A stretch of 54,935 nucleotides of DNA from assembly GCA_002102225.1 (NCBI GenBank), contig LQPB01000027.1:1-54935 (forward strand). Reading direction: 5' to 3'. Position 1 is the stretch's first letter. Each line of letters starts with the position of its first letter. Below, in pieces: positions 22,014-32,653 of the stretch. The translations under genes were made by a program, and so were the position numbers. Source of the DNA: Mycobacterium interjectum (GTDB lineage Bacteria; Actinomycetota; Actinomycetes; Mycobacteriales; Mycobacteriaceae). A model generated the notes under the pieces. That model was not told the DNA's origin. It saw only the letters and a program-made list of their open reading frames with translations, and did no database searches.

Positions 22014-23255
22014 TCACAGCAATCCGCTGAGGTTGCTTCCGATCGTCCAGGCCGCGGTCGCGACGAACCCGGTGAGCGCGAGCACGATCGCCACCCAGAT
22101 CAGCACCATCCGCCGGGCGCGCTGACGCGCCCAGACGAACTCGCTCATCGCGATGCCCGCGAATTCGCCTGAGACCGGCTGGTATTGGTCGTGGTCGGGT
22201 TCGGGCGCCGGGGTGGCCGGGCGCGCGGGCTCGGCCCAGTCCTGCGGCCCGCGCGTCAGCTGGCGGGTCGGGTGGCGGACCGGTGCGGCGGCCGGCGGGC
22301 CGACGGGAGCCGCGGCCGCCAGGCGCTCGCTCATCCGCAGGTGGTGCAACGCGGCGGACCGGTGCTGGGCGGAGTTGCGCGGCGCCGGCACCCGGAAGGC
22401 GGGCAGCGCGAGTTCTTCGGCGATGGCGTCCAGGTCGGCGCCCATCTCGACGGCGTCGGCGTATCGATCGCCGGGGTCGCGGGCCGTCGCCCGCAGCACG
22501 AAGTCGTCGAATTGCGGTGGCACGCCGTCGATCGCGGCGCCGGGCGGCGGCACGTCGGCGTCCAACCGCCGGTAGGCGACCGACAGCGCCGAATCCCCGG
22601 TGAACGGCGCGCGCCCGGTCAGCAGCTCATAGGTGAGGATCCCGGCGGAGTAGACGTCGCTGCGCGGGCCGGCGTTGCCGTCGCGCACCTGCTCGGGTGA
22701 CAGGTAGGCGGCGGTACCCAGAATGACGCTGGTGGAGGTGATTCCGGCGGCCGCGACGGCGCGGACCAAGCCGAAGTCGGCGATTTTGACGTCGCCGTCG
22801 TCGGAGATCAGGACGTTCTCGGGTTTGACGTCGCGATGCACCAGGCCGGCCCGGTGCGCGGCGGCCAGCCCACCGAGCACCGGGCGCAGCACCGCGGCGA
22901 CGGCGTGGGGCGGCATCGGCCCGCGCTCGGCCAGCAATTCCCGCAGGGTTCCGCCCTCGATGAGCTCCATCACCAAAAACGGGTGCCTGCCGTCCAGGCC
23001 CTGGTCATACACCGCGACCAGGCCGGGGTTTTTCAGCCGGGCGACCGTGCGGGCCTCGAGCTGGAAGCGGGTGAGGAATTGGTCGTCGCCGGCGTAGCGC
23101 GCGTCCATCACCTTCACCGCCACCGGGCGGTCGAGGCGCATGTCGAGGCCGCGATAGACCGTCGAGGTGCCGCCGCTGGCGATCCTGGACTCGACCCGGT
23201 AGCGGCCGTCCAGCAACGCGCCCTCCATCGGGTCTCCCGTCCCTGCTGCGGCCAC
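22014..23255 (-). CDS. pknL: Serine/threonine-protein kinase PknL
   Basis: This 413-residue transmembrane kinase has catalytic K48 (VAVKVMD), HRDVKPEN with D142, DFG at 160-162 and an activation loop with T173 and T175. A membrane helix lies at about 383-405, close to the C-terminus. Only a few residues lie outside the membrane, so the extracellular PASTA sensor found in PknB is missing. The start is GTG 23255. It diverges from the Rv2175c-like gene, whose M. tuberculosis product is a PknL substrate. The C-terminal tail is conserved down to SNLSGLL. Confidence 0.96.
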   Translation of the reverse strand: MAAAGTGDPMEGALLDGRYRVESRIASGGTSTVYRGLDMRLDRPVAVKVMDARYAGDDQFLTRFQLEARTVARLKNPGLVAVYDQGLDGRHPFLVMELIEGGTLRELLAERGPMPPHAVAAVLRPVLGGLAAAHRAGLVHRDVKPENVLISDDGDVKIADFGLVRAVAAAGITSTSVILGTAAYLSPEQVRDGNAGPRSDVYSAGILTYELLTGRAPFTGDSALSVAYRRLDADVPPPGAAIDGVPPQFDDFVLRATARDPGDRYADAVEMGADLDAIAEELALPAFRVPAPRNSAQHRSAALHHLRMSERLAAAAPVGPPAAAPVRHPTRQLTRGPQDWAEPARPATPAPEPDHDQYQPVSGEFAGIAMSEFVWARQRARRMVLIWVAIVLALTGFVATAAWTIGSNLSGLL

Positions 23256-23333
23256 GGGGCCATAGTAGGTGCGGCCCGGGAATCGGGCTCAGAACGCCCG
23301 TCCGACGCGCGAAGCTGGGCCTACACTGGCGCG

Positions 23334-23738
23334 ATGAGCAGTGTTCCGGCCGGGGACGACGTGCTAGACCCCGACGAACCCATCTACGAGTTGCCCCGGG
23401 TCGCCGAGTTGCTCGGCGTGTCGGTCAGCAAGGTTCAGCAGCAGCTGCGGGAGGGGCACCTGGCCGCGGTGCGCCGGGGCGGGGGTGTGGTGGTGCCCCA
23501 GGTGTTTTTCACGAATTCCGGCGAGGTGGTCAAGAGCCTGCCGGGGCTGCTGACGATCCTGCACGACGGCGGCTACCACGAGACCGAGATCATGCGCTGG
23601 CTGTTCACCCCCGACCCGTCGCTGACGATCACGCGCGACGGCACCCGGGATGCCATCAGCAACGCCCGTCCCGTCGACGCCCTGCACGCCCATCAGGCGC
23701 GGGAAGTCGTGCGGCGCGCGCAGGCTATGGCGTGCTGA
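23334..23738 (+). CDS. Winged-helix DNA-binding protein, PknL substrate family (Rv2175c-like)
   Basis: The 134-residue protein has a helix-turn-helix near its start (LPRVAELLGVSVSKVQQQLREG) and a C-terminal helical domain. In M. tuberculosis, PknL phosphorylates Rv2175c at an N-terminal threonine (Thr9, from memory) and so weakens DNA binding. The only good start here, ATG 23334, opens with MSSVPAGDDV and lacks that threonine. The last 14 bp overlap the convergent mptA gene. Target DNA is unknown. Confidence 0.9.
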   Translation: MSSVPAGDDVLDPDEPIYELPRVAELLGVSVSKVQQQLREGHLAAVRRGGGVVVPQVFFTNSGEVVKSLPGLLTILHDGGYHETEIMRWLFTPDPSLTITRDGTRDAISNARPVDALHAHQAREVVRRAQAMAC

Positions 23739-25263
23739 CCGATTCGCTCTCCGGGGTCCGGTACAGCGCATACCAGGCGGCCAGCGCGCACCCGGTGGCC
23801 AGCGAGACGTGCAGCCACGAATACATGCCGTGCGATCCGTCGGGCTTGAAAATCACCATGACCCAGGTGGACAGCCCGGCGATCGCGGCGACCGCGCGCC
23901 GGGACTGGGCCAGCGGCGCGGCCACCGCCAGCGGCCACGAGTAGTACCAGGGCAGGGCGGCCGGGACGAACAGCACCACGATCAGCATCGACCAGGCGAT
24001 GCCGGCCAGCGCGGCGCGGTCGTCGCGCCGGAACCGCCACCACAACAACGGCAGCGACACCGCGATGATCGCGATGCCGATGAAGCGGGTGACTCGCAGG
24101 ATGGTGTAGAAGTCGACCGCGAAGAACCCGCTGCCGAGGGCGTGGATCACGTTGGCGACCGCGGTCGGCACCGTCAACCAGTTGATGATCTTCACCGACC
24201 CGGCCAACGCGGTCAGCCACCCCAGCCCGACGCCGGCCACCGCCGAAAAAATGGCGAACACGATGGCGAAGGTCAGCGCCGAGATCGCGGTGGCCGCCAG
24301 GAACGCGGGGACGGCGCGGTATCCGCGGCGATCTTGCAGGTGCCGCATCCATACCCACACCAGGAACGGCAACGAGATCCCGGCGGTGGCCTTGACCGCG
24401 ATCGCCACCGAAATCAGCACGACGCCCAGGACGTGACGCCCCTGGAAGGTCAGCGCGATGCCGGCGGCCATCAGGCCCACCATCAGCATCTCGTTGTGCA
24501 CCCCGCCCATCAGGTGGATGAGCACCAGCGGGTTCAACACGCAGATCCACAGTGCCAGTGCGCCGTTGGTGCCCAGCTGGTGCGCCAGTCGCGGGGTGGC
24601 CCAAATCAGCAGCGCCAATCCGGGCAACATGCACAGGCGCAGCAGCATGGTCCCGGCGATCACATGGTTGCCGACCACCATCGTGACCAGCTTCGCGATC
24701 AGGATGAACGCCGGCCCGTAAGGCGCGGTGGTGATGGTCCAGATGGGACTCACGTTGTCCAGCAACACGTTTGGGTTGGCAACCGGACCGACCGCGTAGG
24801 GGTCGAAGCCGTCGCGCAGTAGCGCCCCCTGCGCCAGGTACGAGTAGGTGTCGCGGCTGAAGACGGGCACCGACAACAGCAACGGCGCCAGCCAGAAGGC
24901 GGTGGTCGCCCTCATGGTGAATTCGGTCGCGTTGCCCGCCAGCGCGAGCCGGCCCAGGCGCACCCACGCGATCAGCATCAGGCCCACGCCCGTCCACAAC
25001 ACGATCGACGACAGCACCAGCCCGTGGCCGAAGCGCAGCCAGGACAGGTGCAGCGCTTCGAGCAACGGATCGTGCGGCTTGGTGCTGCCGGCGCCCAGCC
25101 CGCCCAACGTGATCAGCACCGAGCCCAACAGGCCCAGCTTCGCCGGGCGCCCCTCCGGGGCGGCGTAGAACTCGGCCAGCCGTGAAACATAGTGAGCCAG
25201 AGATCTTTTGGTGCCCGGCGAATCGTCGGTCGGGGTGGGTGTCGGGGTCGACGGGTTCGTCAT
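23725..25263 (-). CDS. mptA: Alpha-1,6-mannopyranosyltransferase MptA
   Basis: This 512-residue polytopic GT-C glycosyltransferase has about 12-13 membrane helices and acidic residues after the first helices (STKPHDPLLEALH). In mycobacteria and corynebacteria MptA extends the alpha-1,6-mannan core of lipomannan with polyprenyl-phosphomannose. Its length matches M. tuberculosis MptA (about 516). The Thr/Pro-rich N-terminus is cytosolic. The gene is followed by idsA2 upstream in the same orientation, with 4 bp between them, so both may be one transcript. Confidence 0.93.
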   Translation of the reverse strand: MTNPSTPTPTPTDDSPGTKRSLAHYVSRLAEFYAAPEGRPAKLGLLGSVLITLGGLGAGSTKPHDPLLEALHLSWLRFGHGLVLSSIVLWTGVGLMLIAWVRLGRLALAGNATEFTMRATTAFWLAPLLLSVPVFSRDTYSYLAQGALLRDGFDPYAVGPVANPNVLLDNVSPIWTITTAPYGPAFILIAKLVTMVVGNHVIAGTMLLRLCMLPGLALLIWATPRLAHQLGTNGALALWICVLNPLVLIHLMGGVHNEMLMVGLMAAGIALTFQGRHVLGVVLISVAIAVKATAGISLPFLVWVWMRHLQDRRGYRAVPAFLAATAISALTFAIVFAIFSAVAGVGLGWLTALAGSVKIINWLTVPTAVANVIHALGSGFFAVDFYTILRVTRFIGIAIIAVSLPLLWWRFRRDDRAALAGIAWSMLIVVLFVPAALPWYYSWPLAVAAPLAQSRRAVAAIAGLSTWVMVIFKPDGSHGMYSWLHVSLATGCALAAWYALYRTPESESVSTP

Positions 25264-25267
25264 CGGC

Positions 25268-27433
<2,166 letters not shown>

Positions 27434-28153
27434 CTAGCTGCGCGGTTGATCGCGCGGCGCGGTGAACCGCGGCGAGCGGTCGCGGCTCATCCAGGCGAGC
27501 AGCGCCACGACGCCGGCCGCGGCAAAGGACGCGATGCCCAGCCACACGCCCGCCCCGGTGAAGTTGCGGGTGTTGGGGTCGGTGTAGCGGGCGTTGGCCG
27601 TCATGGTGCTCACCACGCCCGGCTTGAGCTTCCACGACACCACGTCGGGCTCGACCCGGTCACCGTTGGTCGAGGTCACCACGCCGGGAAAGGCGACGGT
27701 CAGCTCGACGTCGGCGTCGTTGTCCGTCACCGACGTCAGGTCCGCGCGGCCCTCCAGGATCACCAGGTTGCCGTTGCGGCGCAGCGACAGGTTCACGCCC
27801 TGGGCGTCGGAATTCATGTTGGCCAGCTGCGGCAACTCGGCGAAGGTCAGGTCGGAGAACACCGCCTGCGACCCCACGTAGCCGTCGCTGTCGTAGTTCG
27901 ACACCGCCACCTTCTGGCTGAACGGCAGGTTGTTGGTGTCGAGCTGGGGACCGGAGTCTTTGGGCGTCTTCGGCTTGGCCGCCGCGATGACCTCCCCGGA
28001 GACCAGATCGTCCGGCGAGATGGTCAGCGACGCCCGCACCCGCAGGCAGCCACTGGCCAAGGGCACGATGAGCAGCAGCATCGCGATGGCCAGCAGGCGG
28101 CGCCGGCGAGGCGTGAATCCGCGGGCTCGAGGCGGGGAAGGGCTGGCGTGCAC
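27434..28153 (-). CDS. lppM: Lipoprotein LppM
   Basis: This 239-residue lipoprotein has an Arg-rich start, a hydrophobic segment and the lipobox LASGC with lipidated C36. A C-terminal membrane helix (about 205-227) ends in a short basic tail. In M. tuberculosis LppM affects entry into macrophages and phagosome arrest, and its fold includes a lipid-binding beta domain. GTG 28153 was chosen from a longer open frame because it places the signal sequence correctly. The gene follows the acetyltransferase gene by 23 bp on the same strand. Confidence 0.9.
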   Translation of the reverse strand: MHASPSPPRARGFTPRRRRLLAIAMLLLIVPLASGCLRVRASLTISPDDLVSGEVIAAAKPKTPKDSGPQLDTNNLPFSQKVAVSNYDSDGYVGSQAVFSDLTFAELPQLANMNSDAQGVNLSLRRNGNLVILEGRADLTSVTDNDADVELTVAFPGVVTSTNGDRVEPDVVSWKLKPGVVSTMTANARYTDPNTRNFTGAGVWLGIASFAAAGVVALLAWMSRDRSPRFTAPRDQPRS

Positions 28154-28176
28154 GAGGTCATCGTGCCAGATCCGCG

Positions 28177-28779
28177 TCACTGAAGCGGCAGCGCGCGGCC
28201 CAGGATCGCGAACGCGCGCGGGTCCCCCGCGAAGTGGTAGCCGCGGATGACGTCGGTGAAGCCCAGCCGCCGGTACAGCCGCCATGCGCGGTTGGGTTCG
28301 CCGTTGGTCTCCGGCGTGGAGAGCAGCACGTTCTGCTCCTCGCGGGCGGCGAGCAGCCGGCGGGCCAGTGCCTCGCCGAGACCGCGGCCCTGCGCGCGCG
28401 GATGAATGTGCAACTCCGTCAACTCGAAGTAGCTGTTCATCAGCCGGGCGATCTCCGCGGCCGGAGAGCCGCCGCGTTGCAGCCCGAGGACAACCTGCTG
28501 CTGCCACCACTGGCCGGGCGCCCCGGGATAGCCGTAGGCAACGCCGAGCAGCGGGGCGTTGGTCAGCTCGGCGGCCGGCGGGGGTTGCCCGCCGGGCGCC
28601 TCGGCTTCTACCGCCGCGACGCCCTGCCACCCGCGTCGCCGGATGTGCTCGAGCCACATGGCGGCGCGCTGGTTCTCGGTGCCCCGCGGGTAGCGCATCG
28701 CTTCGACATAGACCCGGAGGGCGTCACTGAGACGGCGCTCCATATCGTTCGGCGGCAGATCGATGAGGAATATCGCCAA
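28177..28779 (-). CDS. GNAT-family acetyltransferase (Rv2170-like)
   Basis: The 200-residue protein has the acetyl-CoA pyrophosphate-binding motif RAQGRGLGEALARRLL (about 128-143) and the C-terminal RLYRRLGF strand-helix of GNAT enzymes. Rv2170 has been reported as a lysine acetyltransferase acting on isocitrate dehydrogenase; I have this from memory and it cannot be read here. The start is TTG 28777-28779 (MAIFLIDLPP), matching the M. tuberculosis N-terminus. It is probably the first gene of a two-gene unit with lppM. Confidence 0.9.
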   Translation of the reverse strand: MAIFLIDLPPNDMERRLSDALRVYVEAMRYPRGTENQRAAMWLEHIRRRGWQGVAAVEAEAPGGQPPPAAELTNAPLLGVAYGYPGAPGQWWQQQVVLGLQRGGSPAAEIARLMNSYFELTELHIHPRAQGRGLGEALARRLLAAREEQNVLLSTPETNGEPNRAWRLYRRLGFTDVIRGYHFAGDPRAFAILGRALPLQ

Positions 28780-29106
28780 CGCGCGGGGCCCTCCTCATCC
28801 GTCGACTTCGGGTATTTGATTCGGCCAGGTGCCGCTGTCGCCATTATCCGACGCCGTTGTCCGCCGCGTGCCAAGCGGTCACGGCAGGGGCGTTCGGGGG
28901 CCGATCGACCCGCCGCCGCGGCAAGCGGGTTGCCGCGCACCGCCGTTGTGGGCCGCGCCGGTGTCGGGGTGGGGCCGGGATAGAATCGCTGCCGAACCGG
29001 TGGTACAGCGCAGATTGACCTCGTATCATTTGTGTTAGTTGCCTTTACAACGGGCATCCGCGTGCTATCGATAGTTACGTGCCAAACTGTCGGCAAGGAG
29101 GGACGA
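28780..29106. promoter_or_regulatory. Divergent intergenic region between acetyltransferase and DUF3040 genes
   Basis: No gene is seen in these 327 bp. Two -10-like hexamers face the plus strand: TAGAAT at 28981-28986 and TATCAT at 29024-29029. The last 80 bp is richer in A+T than the surroundings. AAGGAGGGA just before 29107 is a strong ribosome-binding site for the DUF3040 gene. No operator repeat stands out. Confidence 0.4.
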
Positions 29107-29508
29107 ATGCCACTCTCCGATCATGAACAGCGGATGCTCGATCAGATCGAGAGCGCGCTCTACGCAGAAGACCCCAAATTCGCATCGAGCGTCCGCGGCG
29201 GAGGGTTCCGCGCGCCGACCGCGCGGCGGCGCCTGCAGGGCGCGGCGTTGTTCGTCATCGGCCTGGCAATGCTGGTTTCGGGGGTGGCGTTCAAAGCCAC
29301 GATGATCGGAAGTTTCCCGATTCTGAGCGTGTTTGGCTTCATGGTGATGTTCGGCGGCGTGGTCTACGCGATTACCGGGCCGCGACTGCCCGGCCGGCCG
29401 GACCGCTCCGGTTCGGCGCCCGGGTCGGCCCGCCAGCGTCGCAACAAGGGCGGCGGCTCGTTCACCAGCCGCATGGAGGACCGGTTCCGCCGGCGCTTCG
29501 ACGAGTAA
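29107..29508 (+). CDS. DUF3040 membrane protein (Rv2169c-like)
   Basis: This 133-residue protein opens with MPLSDHEQRMLDQIESALYAEDP, the hallmark of actinobacterial DUF3040 proteins. Two adjacent membrane helices (about 45-63 and 68-88) and a basic Gly/Ser-rich tail follow. The ATG sits behind an optimal AAGGAGG site, suggesting high expression. It precedes the dcw cluster but is separated from mraZ by a strong intrinsic terminator, so it is its own transcription unit. The function is unknown. Confidence 0.9.
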   Translation: MPLSDHEQRMLDQIESALYAEDPKFASSVRGGGFRAPTARRRLQGAALFVIGLAMLVSGVAFKATMIGSFPILSVFGFMVMFGGVVYAITGPRLPGRPDRSGSAPGSARQRRNKGGGSFTSRMEDRFRRRFDE

Positions 29509-29522
29509 CGAACCACCCGACA

Positions 29523-29553
29523 CGGGGTAGCCGATTCGGCTGCCCCGTTTTTT
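29523..29553 (+). terminator. Intrinsic terminator after the DUF3040 gene
   Basis: An 11-bp stem (29523-29533 with 29537-29547, one G-U pair) closes a 3-nt loop. It is followed directly by six T residues (29548-29553). It lies 15 bp past the stop codon. Such complete L-shaped terminators are uncommon in mycobacteria. Confidence 0.85.
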
Positions 29554-29817
29554 CATGCTCGGCCGCCGTGAGCGGGGGGTGGCGAGTCCCGTCCGACGCT
29601 CAATCGATCCCAAATCGAGTCCCGGGCGCCTCGATCACGCCCCACCGGCCCCCACTCCGGCGCCCCACCGCGCCCCACCCGGCCGATTCACCACGCTGAG
29701 GTGGGGTTTTCCCGCATCACGGCCGCGTGGCGACCCGCCTGCACCGGCCATCGGGCCGCGTTGTGACGACCGGGGGTGGCGGATAACCCGGAAAAGTCGG
29801 CGACGACACCCAAACAA

Positions 29818-29852
29818 TGGGGCAAAGTGGGGGACTGTGGGGTATGGTGGCT
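29818..29852 (+). promoter_or_regulatory. MraZ operator: period-10 TGGGG repeats over the mraZ promoter
   Basis: TGGGG occurs at 29818, 29828 and 29838, and TGGCT at 29848, each unit separated by 5 nt. This matches the known MraZ target, tandem TGGGN boxes at 10-bp spacing on one face of the helix. The -10-like hexamer TATGGT (29843-29848) lies within the array, so bound MraZ would block RNA polymerase. Autorepression of the dcw operon is the inference. Confidence 0.8.
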
Positions 29853-29887
29853 GAAGTGTTTGGGCGACCGGTGTGGGAGGTGAGCTG

Positions 29888-30319
29888 GTGTTTCTCGGCA
29901 CCTACACGCCCAAACTCGACGACAAGGGGCGGCTGACGTTGCCCGCCAAGTTCCGCGACTCGTTGGCAGGGGGGTTGATGGTCACCAAGAGCCAAGACCA
30001 CAGCCTGGCCGTCTACCCGAGGGCGGAATTCGAGCAGCTGGCGCGGCGGGCGAGCAAGACGTCGCGCAGCAACCCCGAGGCGCGAGCGTTCCTGCGCAAC
30101 CTCGCCGCCGGCACCGACGAGCAGCATCCCGACGCGCAGGGGCGGATCACGTTGTCGGCCGACCACCGCCGGTACGCGAACCTGTCCAAGGACTGCGTGG
30201 TGATCGGGGCGGTCGACTATCTCGAGATCTGGGATGCGCAAGCCTGGCACGACTACCAGCAGACCCACGAAGAGAACTTCTCCGCGGCCAGCGATGAAGC
30301 ACTCGGCGACATTATCTGA
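29888..30319 (+). CDS. mraZ: Transcriptional regulator MraZ
   Basis: This 143-residue protein is made of two SpoVT/AbrB-like half domains, each with the DxxGR signature ([10 protein letters not shown] and DAQGRITLS). MraZ forms a ring that binds TGGGN repeats and represses the dcw cluster in other bacteria. GTG 29888 (VFLGTYTPK) matches the M. tuberculosis start and sits 7-8 nt behind GGGAGG. The four-box operator lies 36-70 bp upstream. The next gene overlaps its 3' end or starts shortly after. Confidence 0.97.
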   Translation: MFLGTYTPKLDDKGRLTLPAKFRDSLAGGLMVTKSQDHSLAVYPRAEFEQLARRASKTSRSNPEARAFLRNLAAGTDEQHPDAQGRITLSADHRRYANLSKDCVVIGAVDYLEIWDAQAWHDYQQTHEENFSAASDEALGDII

Positions 30320-31469
30320 GGCGCGTGCCCGTGCATCGTGGCCTCTGCCCGAACCGACCCTGGCGTACTTCCCCAACGCCAGGTTCGCGCCTTCGGACAG
30401 GGACCCGGGTGCAGGGGCCGGCCGTCAGGTCCGGGGAGGCGTTGCGGTGGCAGATATTTCAGACGATTTCGGCCATGTGCCGGTCCTGCTGGACCGCTGC
30501 GTCGAGCTGCTCACCCCCGCCCTGACGCGCCACAACTCCGACGGCTCGGGGGCCGTTCTGGTCGACGCCACCCTCGGCGCGGGCGGGCACGCCGAGCGCT
30601 TCCTCACCGACTTACCCGGCCTGCGGCTGCTCGGACTCGACCGCGACCCCAGCGCCCTGGACATCGCCCGGCAGCGGCTGGCCCGGTTCGCCGACCGGGT
30701 CACGCTGGTGCAGACCCGCTATGACGGCCTCGGCGGAGCCCTCACCGAATCCGGCTACGCCCCAGTCGAATCCGTCGACGGCGTGCTCTTCGACCTCGGC
30801 GTCTCCTCCATGCAACTCGACCGCGCCGAACGCGGCTTCGCTTACGCCCAGGACGCGCCGCTGGACATGCGGATGGACCCGTCGTCGTCGCTGACCGCGG
30901 CCGACATCGTGAACACCTACGACGAGGCGGCGCTGGCCGACATCCTGCACCGCTATGGCGAGGAGCGCTTTGCGCGCCGCATCGCCGCGCAGATCGTCCG
31001 CCAGCGCGCCCGCACCCCGTTCACATCGACCGCGGAGCTGGTAGCCCTGCTCTACCAAGCGATTCCGGCGCCCGCCCGCCGCACCGGCGGGCATCCGGCC
31101 AAGCGCACCTTCCAGGCGCTGCGGATCGCCGTGAACGACGAACTGGCCTCGCTGCGCGACGCCCTGCCCGCCGCCCTGGACGCGCTGCGCGTGGGCGGAC
31201 GCATCGCGGTATTGGCCTACCAATCGCTGGAAGACCGGATCGTCAAACGCGTGTTCGCCGACGCGGTCGCCTCGCGGACGCCGGTGGATCTTCCCTTCGA
31301 ACTTCCCGGCCACGAGCCGCTATTCCGGTCGTTGACGCGCGGCGCCGAACGCGCGGACGCGGCCGAGATCGAACGCAACCCTCGCAGCGCCGCCGTGCGA
31401 TTACGGGCCTTGCAACGGCTGGAGCAGCGGGTGCCATCACAGCAGGCGAGCGGGAAAGGCGACTTATGA
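30294..31469 (+). CDS. rsmH: 16S rRNA (cytosine1402-N4)-methyltransferase RsmH (MraW)
   Basis: This AdoMet-dependent enzyme methylates C1402 of 16S rRNA in the decoding centre. Motif I ([13 protein letters not shown]) and [13 protein letters not shown] are present, as is the C-terminal [15 protein letters not shown] block. ATG 30294 gives 391 residues, overlaps mraZ by 26 bp and includes [13 protein letters not shown], which is conserved with M. tuberculosis. GTG 30447 lies 7 nt behind GGGGAGG and begins at the family core ([14 protein letters not shown], 340 residues), so two start sites are possible. The 3' end overlaps the FtsL-like gene by 4 bp. Confidence 0.93.
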   Translation: MKHSATLSEARARASWPLPEPTLAYFPNARFAPSDRDPGAGAGRQVRGGVAVADISDDFGHVPVLLDRCVELLTPALTRHNSDGSGAVLVDATLGAGGHAERFLTDLPGLRLLGLDRDPSALDIARQRLARFADRVTLVQTRYDGLGGALTESGYAPVESVDGVLFDLGVSSMQLDRAERGFAYAQDAPLDMRMDPSSSLTAADIVNTYDEAALADILHRYGEERFARRIAAQIVRQRARTPFTSTAELVALLYQAIPAPARRTGGHPAKRTFQALRIAVNDELASLRDALPAALDALRVGGRIAVLAYQSLEDRIVKRVFADAVASRTPVDLPFELPGHEPLFRSLTRGAERADAAEIERNPRSAAVRLRALQRLEQRVPSQQASGKGDL

Positions 31470-32653
31470 AGGTAAAGCGCGAGGCGCCGAAGCGCCGCGG
31501 CGGCGGTGACCGCCGCAACGGGCGCGACGGTGCCACCCGCAAGGGCAGGCGCGCCACCGCCGACTCGGTGACGCCGCGGCGCACCCGGCCGGCCTCGGCG
31601 AACACCCGCGAGGCCAGAGCGCACAAGTCCGGGCCGCAAACCAGCCCCATCACCCGGCCCGCGGAGCGGTCGGGCCGGCCCAAAAGTGCCAGCCAGGCCA
31701 AGGCTCGAGCCAAAGCACGGAAAGCCAAGGCGCCCAAGGCCATCCGGCCCCGGTTGTCGGAGCGGTTGGCCACCCGGCTCGCGTCGATCGACCTGCGGCC
31801 GCGCACGCTGGCGGCCAAGGTCCCGTTTGTCGTGTTGATCATCGGCGCGCTCGGCCTCGGCCTGGGCCTGACGCTGTGGTTGTCCACCGCTTCCGCCGAG
31901 CGTTCCTACCAGTTGAGCCACGCGCGCGAGAAGAACCGGATGCTGCAGGAGCAGAAGGAGGCGCTGGAACGCGATGTGCGCGAGGCGGAATCCGCGCCCG
32001 CGCTGGCCGAGGCGGCCCGCAAGCAGGGCATGATCCCGACCAGGGACACCGCGCACCTGGTCCAGGACCCGTCGGGCAACTGGGTGGTGGTGGGCACCCC
32101 GAAGCCGGCCGACGGGGTCCCGCCGCCGCCGCTGAACACCAAGCTCTCCGACGCGCCCCCGCCGCCCCCGCCACCGCCGGCGCTCCCGCCGGAGGTCCCC
32201 ATCCGGGTGCAACCCGCGCCCGGGGGCCCGCCCGTGCCGGGTAGGCAGGGTCCGGAGGCGCTGTTACGCGCCCCGGACGGGTCGTCGACGGTGGGCGGCC
32301 AGCACCTGCCTTCGCAACCGACCGCGCCGCTGCCGGGGATGCCCGGCGGCCCGGCGACCGGACACTTCCAGGGCATCGTGCCGTTGCCGGGACTGCCCGG
32401 CCCGGCGGCACCGGCGACGGCTCCTGGGCCCGCCGAGGTGCCGATCCCGTTGGGCGGCTTGCCCGTTGCTCCCGCTCCGGCGCCTGCGCCGCTGCCCGCC
32501 GAAGTGCCGGTTCCGGTGCGGCCCGGGACCGCGCCGGCCCCGCCCCAGGTGGTGGCCCCGGTCATGCCCGGCGTGCCGGGGCAGCCCGGTGTGCCGGCTA
32601 ACGGCGGGCAGTTCGGGCCCCTGACCGCCGCGACGCCGGGTGCGGCCCGGTGA
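31466..32653 (+). CDS. FtsL-like proline-rich division membrane protein (Rv2164c-like)
   Basis: The 395-residue bitopic protein has a very basic Lys/Arg/Ala-rich cytosolic N-terminus (about 1-115) and one membrane helix (about 122-143). A short coiled coil ([20 protein letters not shown]) and a long Pro/Ala/Gly-rich periplasmic tail follow. Position between rsmH and pbpB and the helix plus coiled coil match FtsL, the partner of FtsQ and FtsB in the divisome. The proline-rich tail is a mycobacterial addition. ATGA overlaps link it to both neighbours. Confidence 0.85.
   Translation: MKVKREAPKRRGGGDRRNGRDGATRKGRRATADSVTPRRTRPASANTREARAHKSGPQTSPITRPAERSGRPKSASQAKARAKARKAKAPKAIRPRLSERLATRLASIDLRPRTLAAKVPFVVLIIGALGLGLGLTLWLSTASAERSYQLSHAREKNRMLQEQKEALERDVREAESAPALAEAARKQGMIPTRDTAHLVQDPSGNWVVVGTPKPADGVPPPPLNTKLSDAPPPPPPPPALPPEVPIRVQPAPGGPPVPGRQGPEALLRAPDGSSTVGGQHLPSQPTAPLPGMPGGPATGHFQGIVPLPGLPGPAAPATAPGPAEVPIPLGGLPVAPAPAPAPLPAEVPVPVRPGTAPAPPQVVAPVMPGVPGQPGVPANGGQFGPLTAATPGAAR

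Larger units (their letters stand above)
29509..29887 (+). other. Long leader region upstream of mraZ
   Basis: This 379-bp stretch holds the terminator (29523-29553), about 260 bp with no recognisable element, then the period-10 TGGGG array and the mraZ leader with its GGGAGG ribosome-binding site. In M. tuberculosis H37Rv an IS6110 copy lies in the corresponding interval. No insertion sequence or inverted-repeat scar is visible here. Confidence 0.6.
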
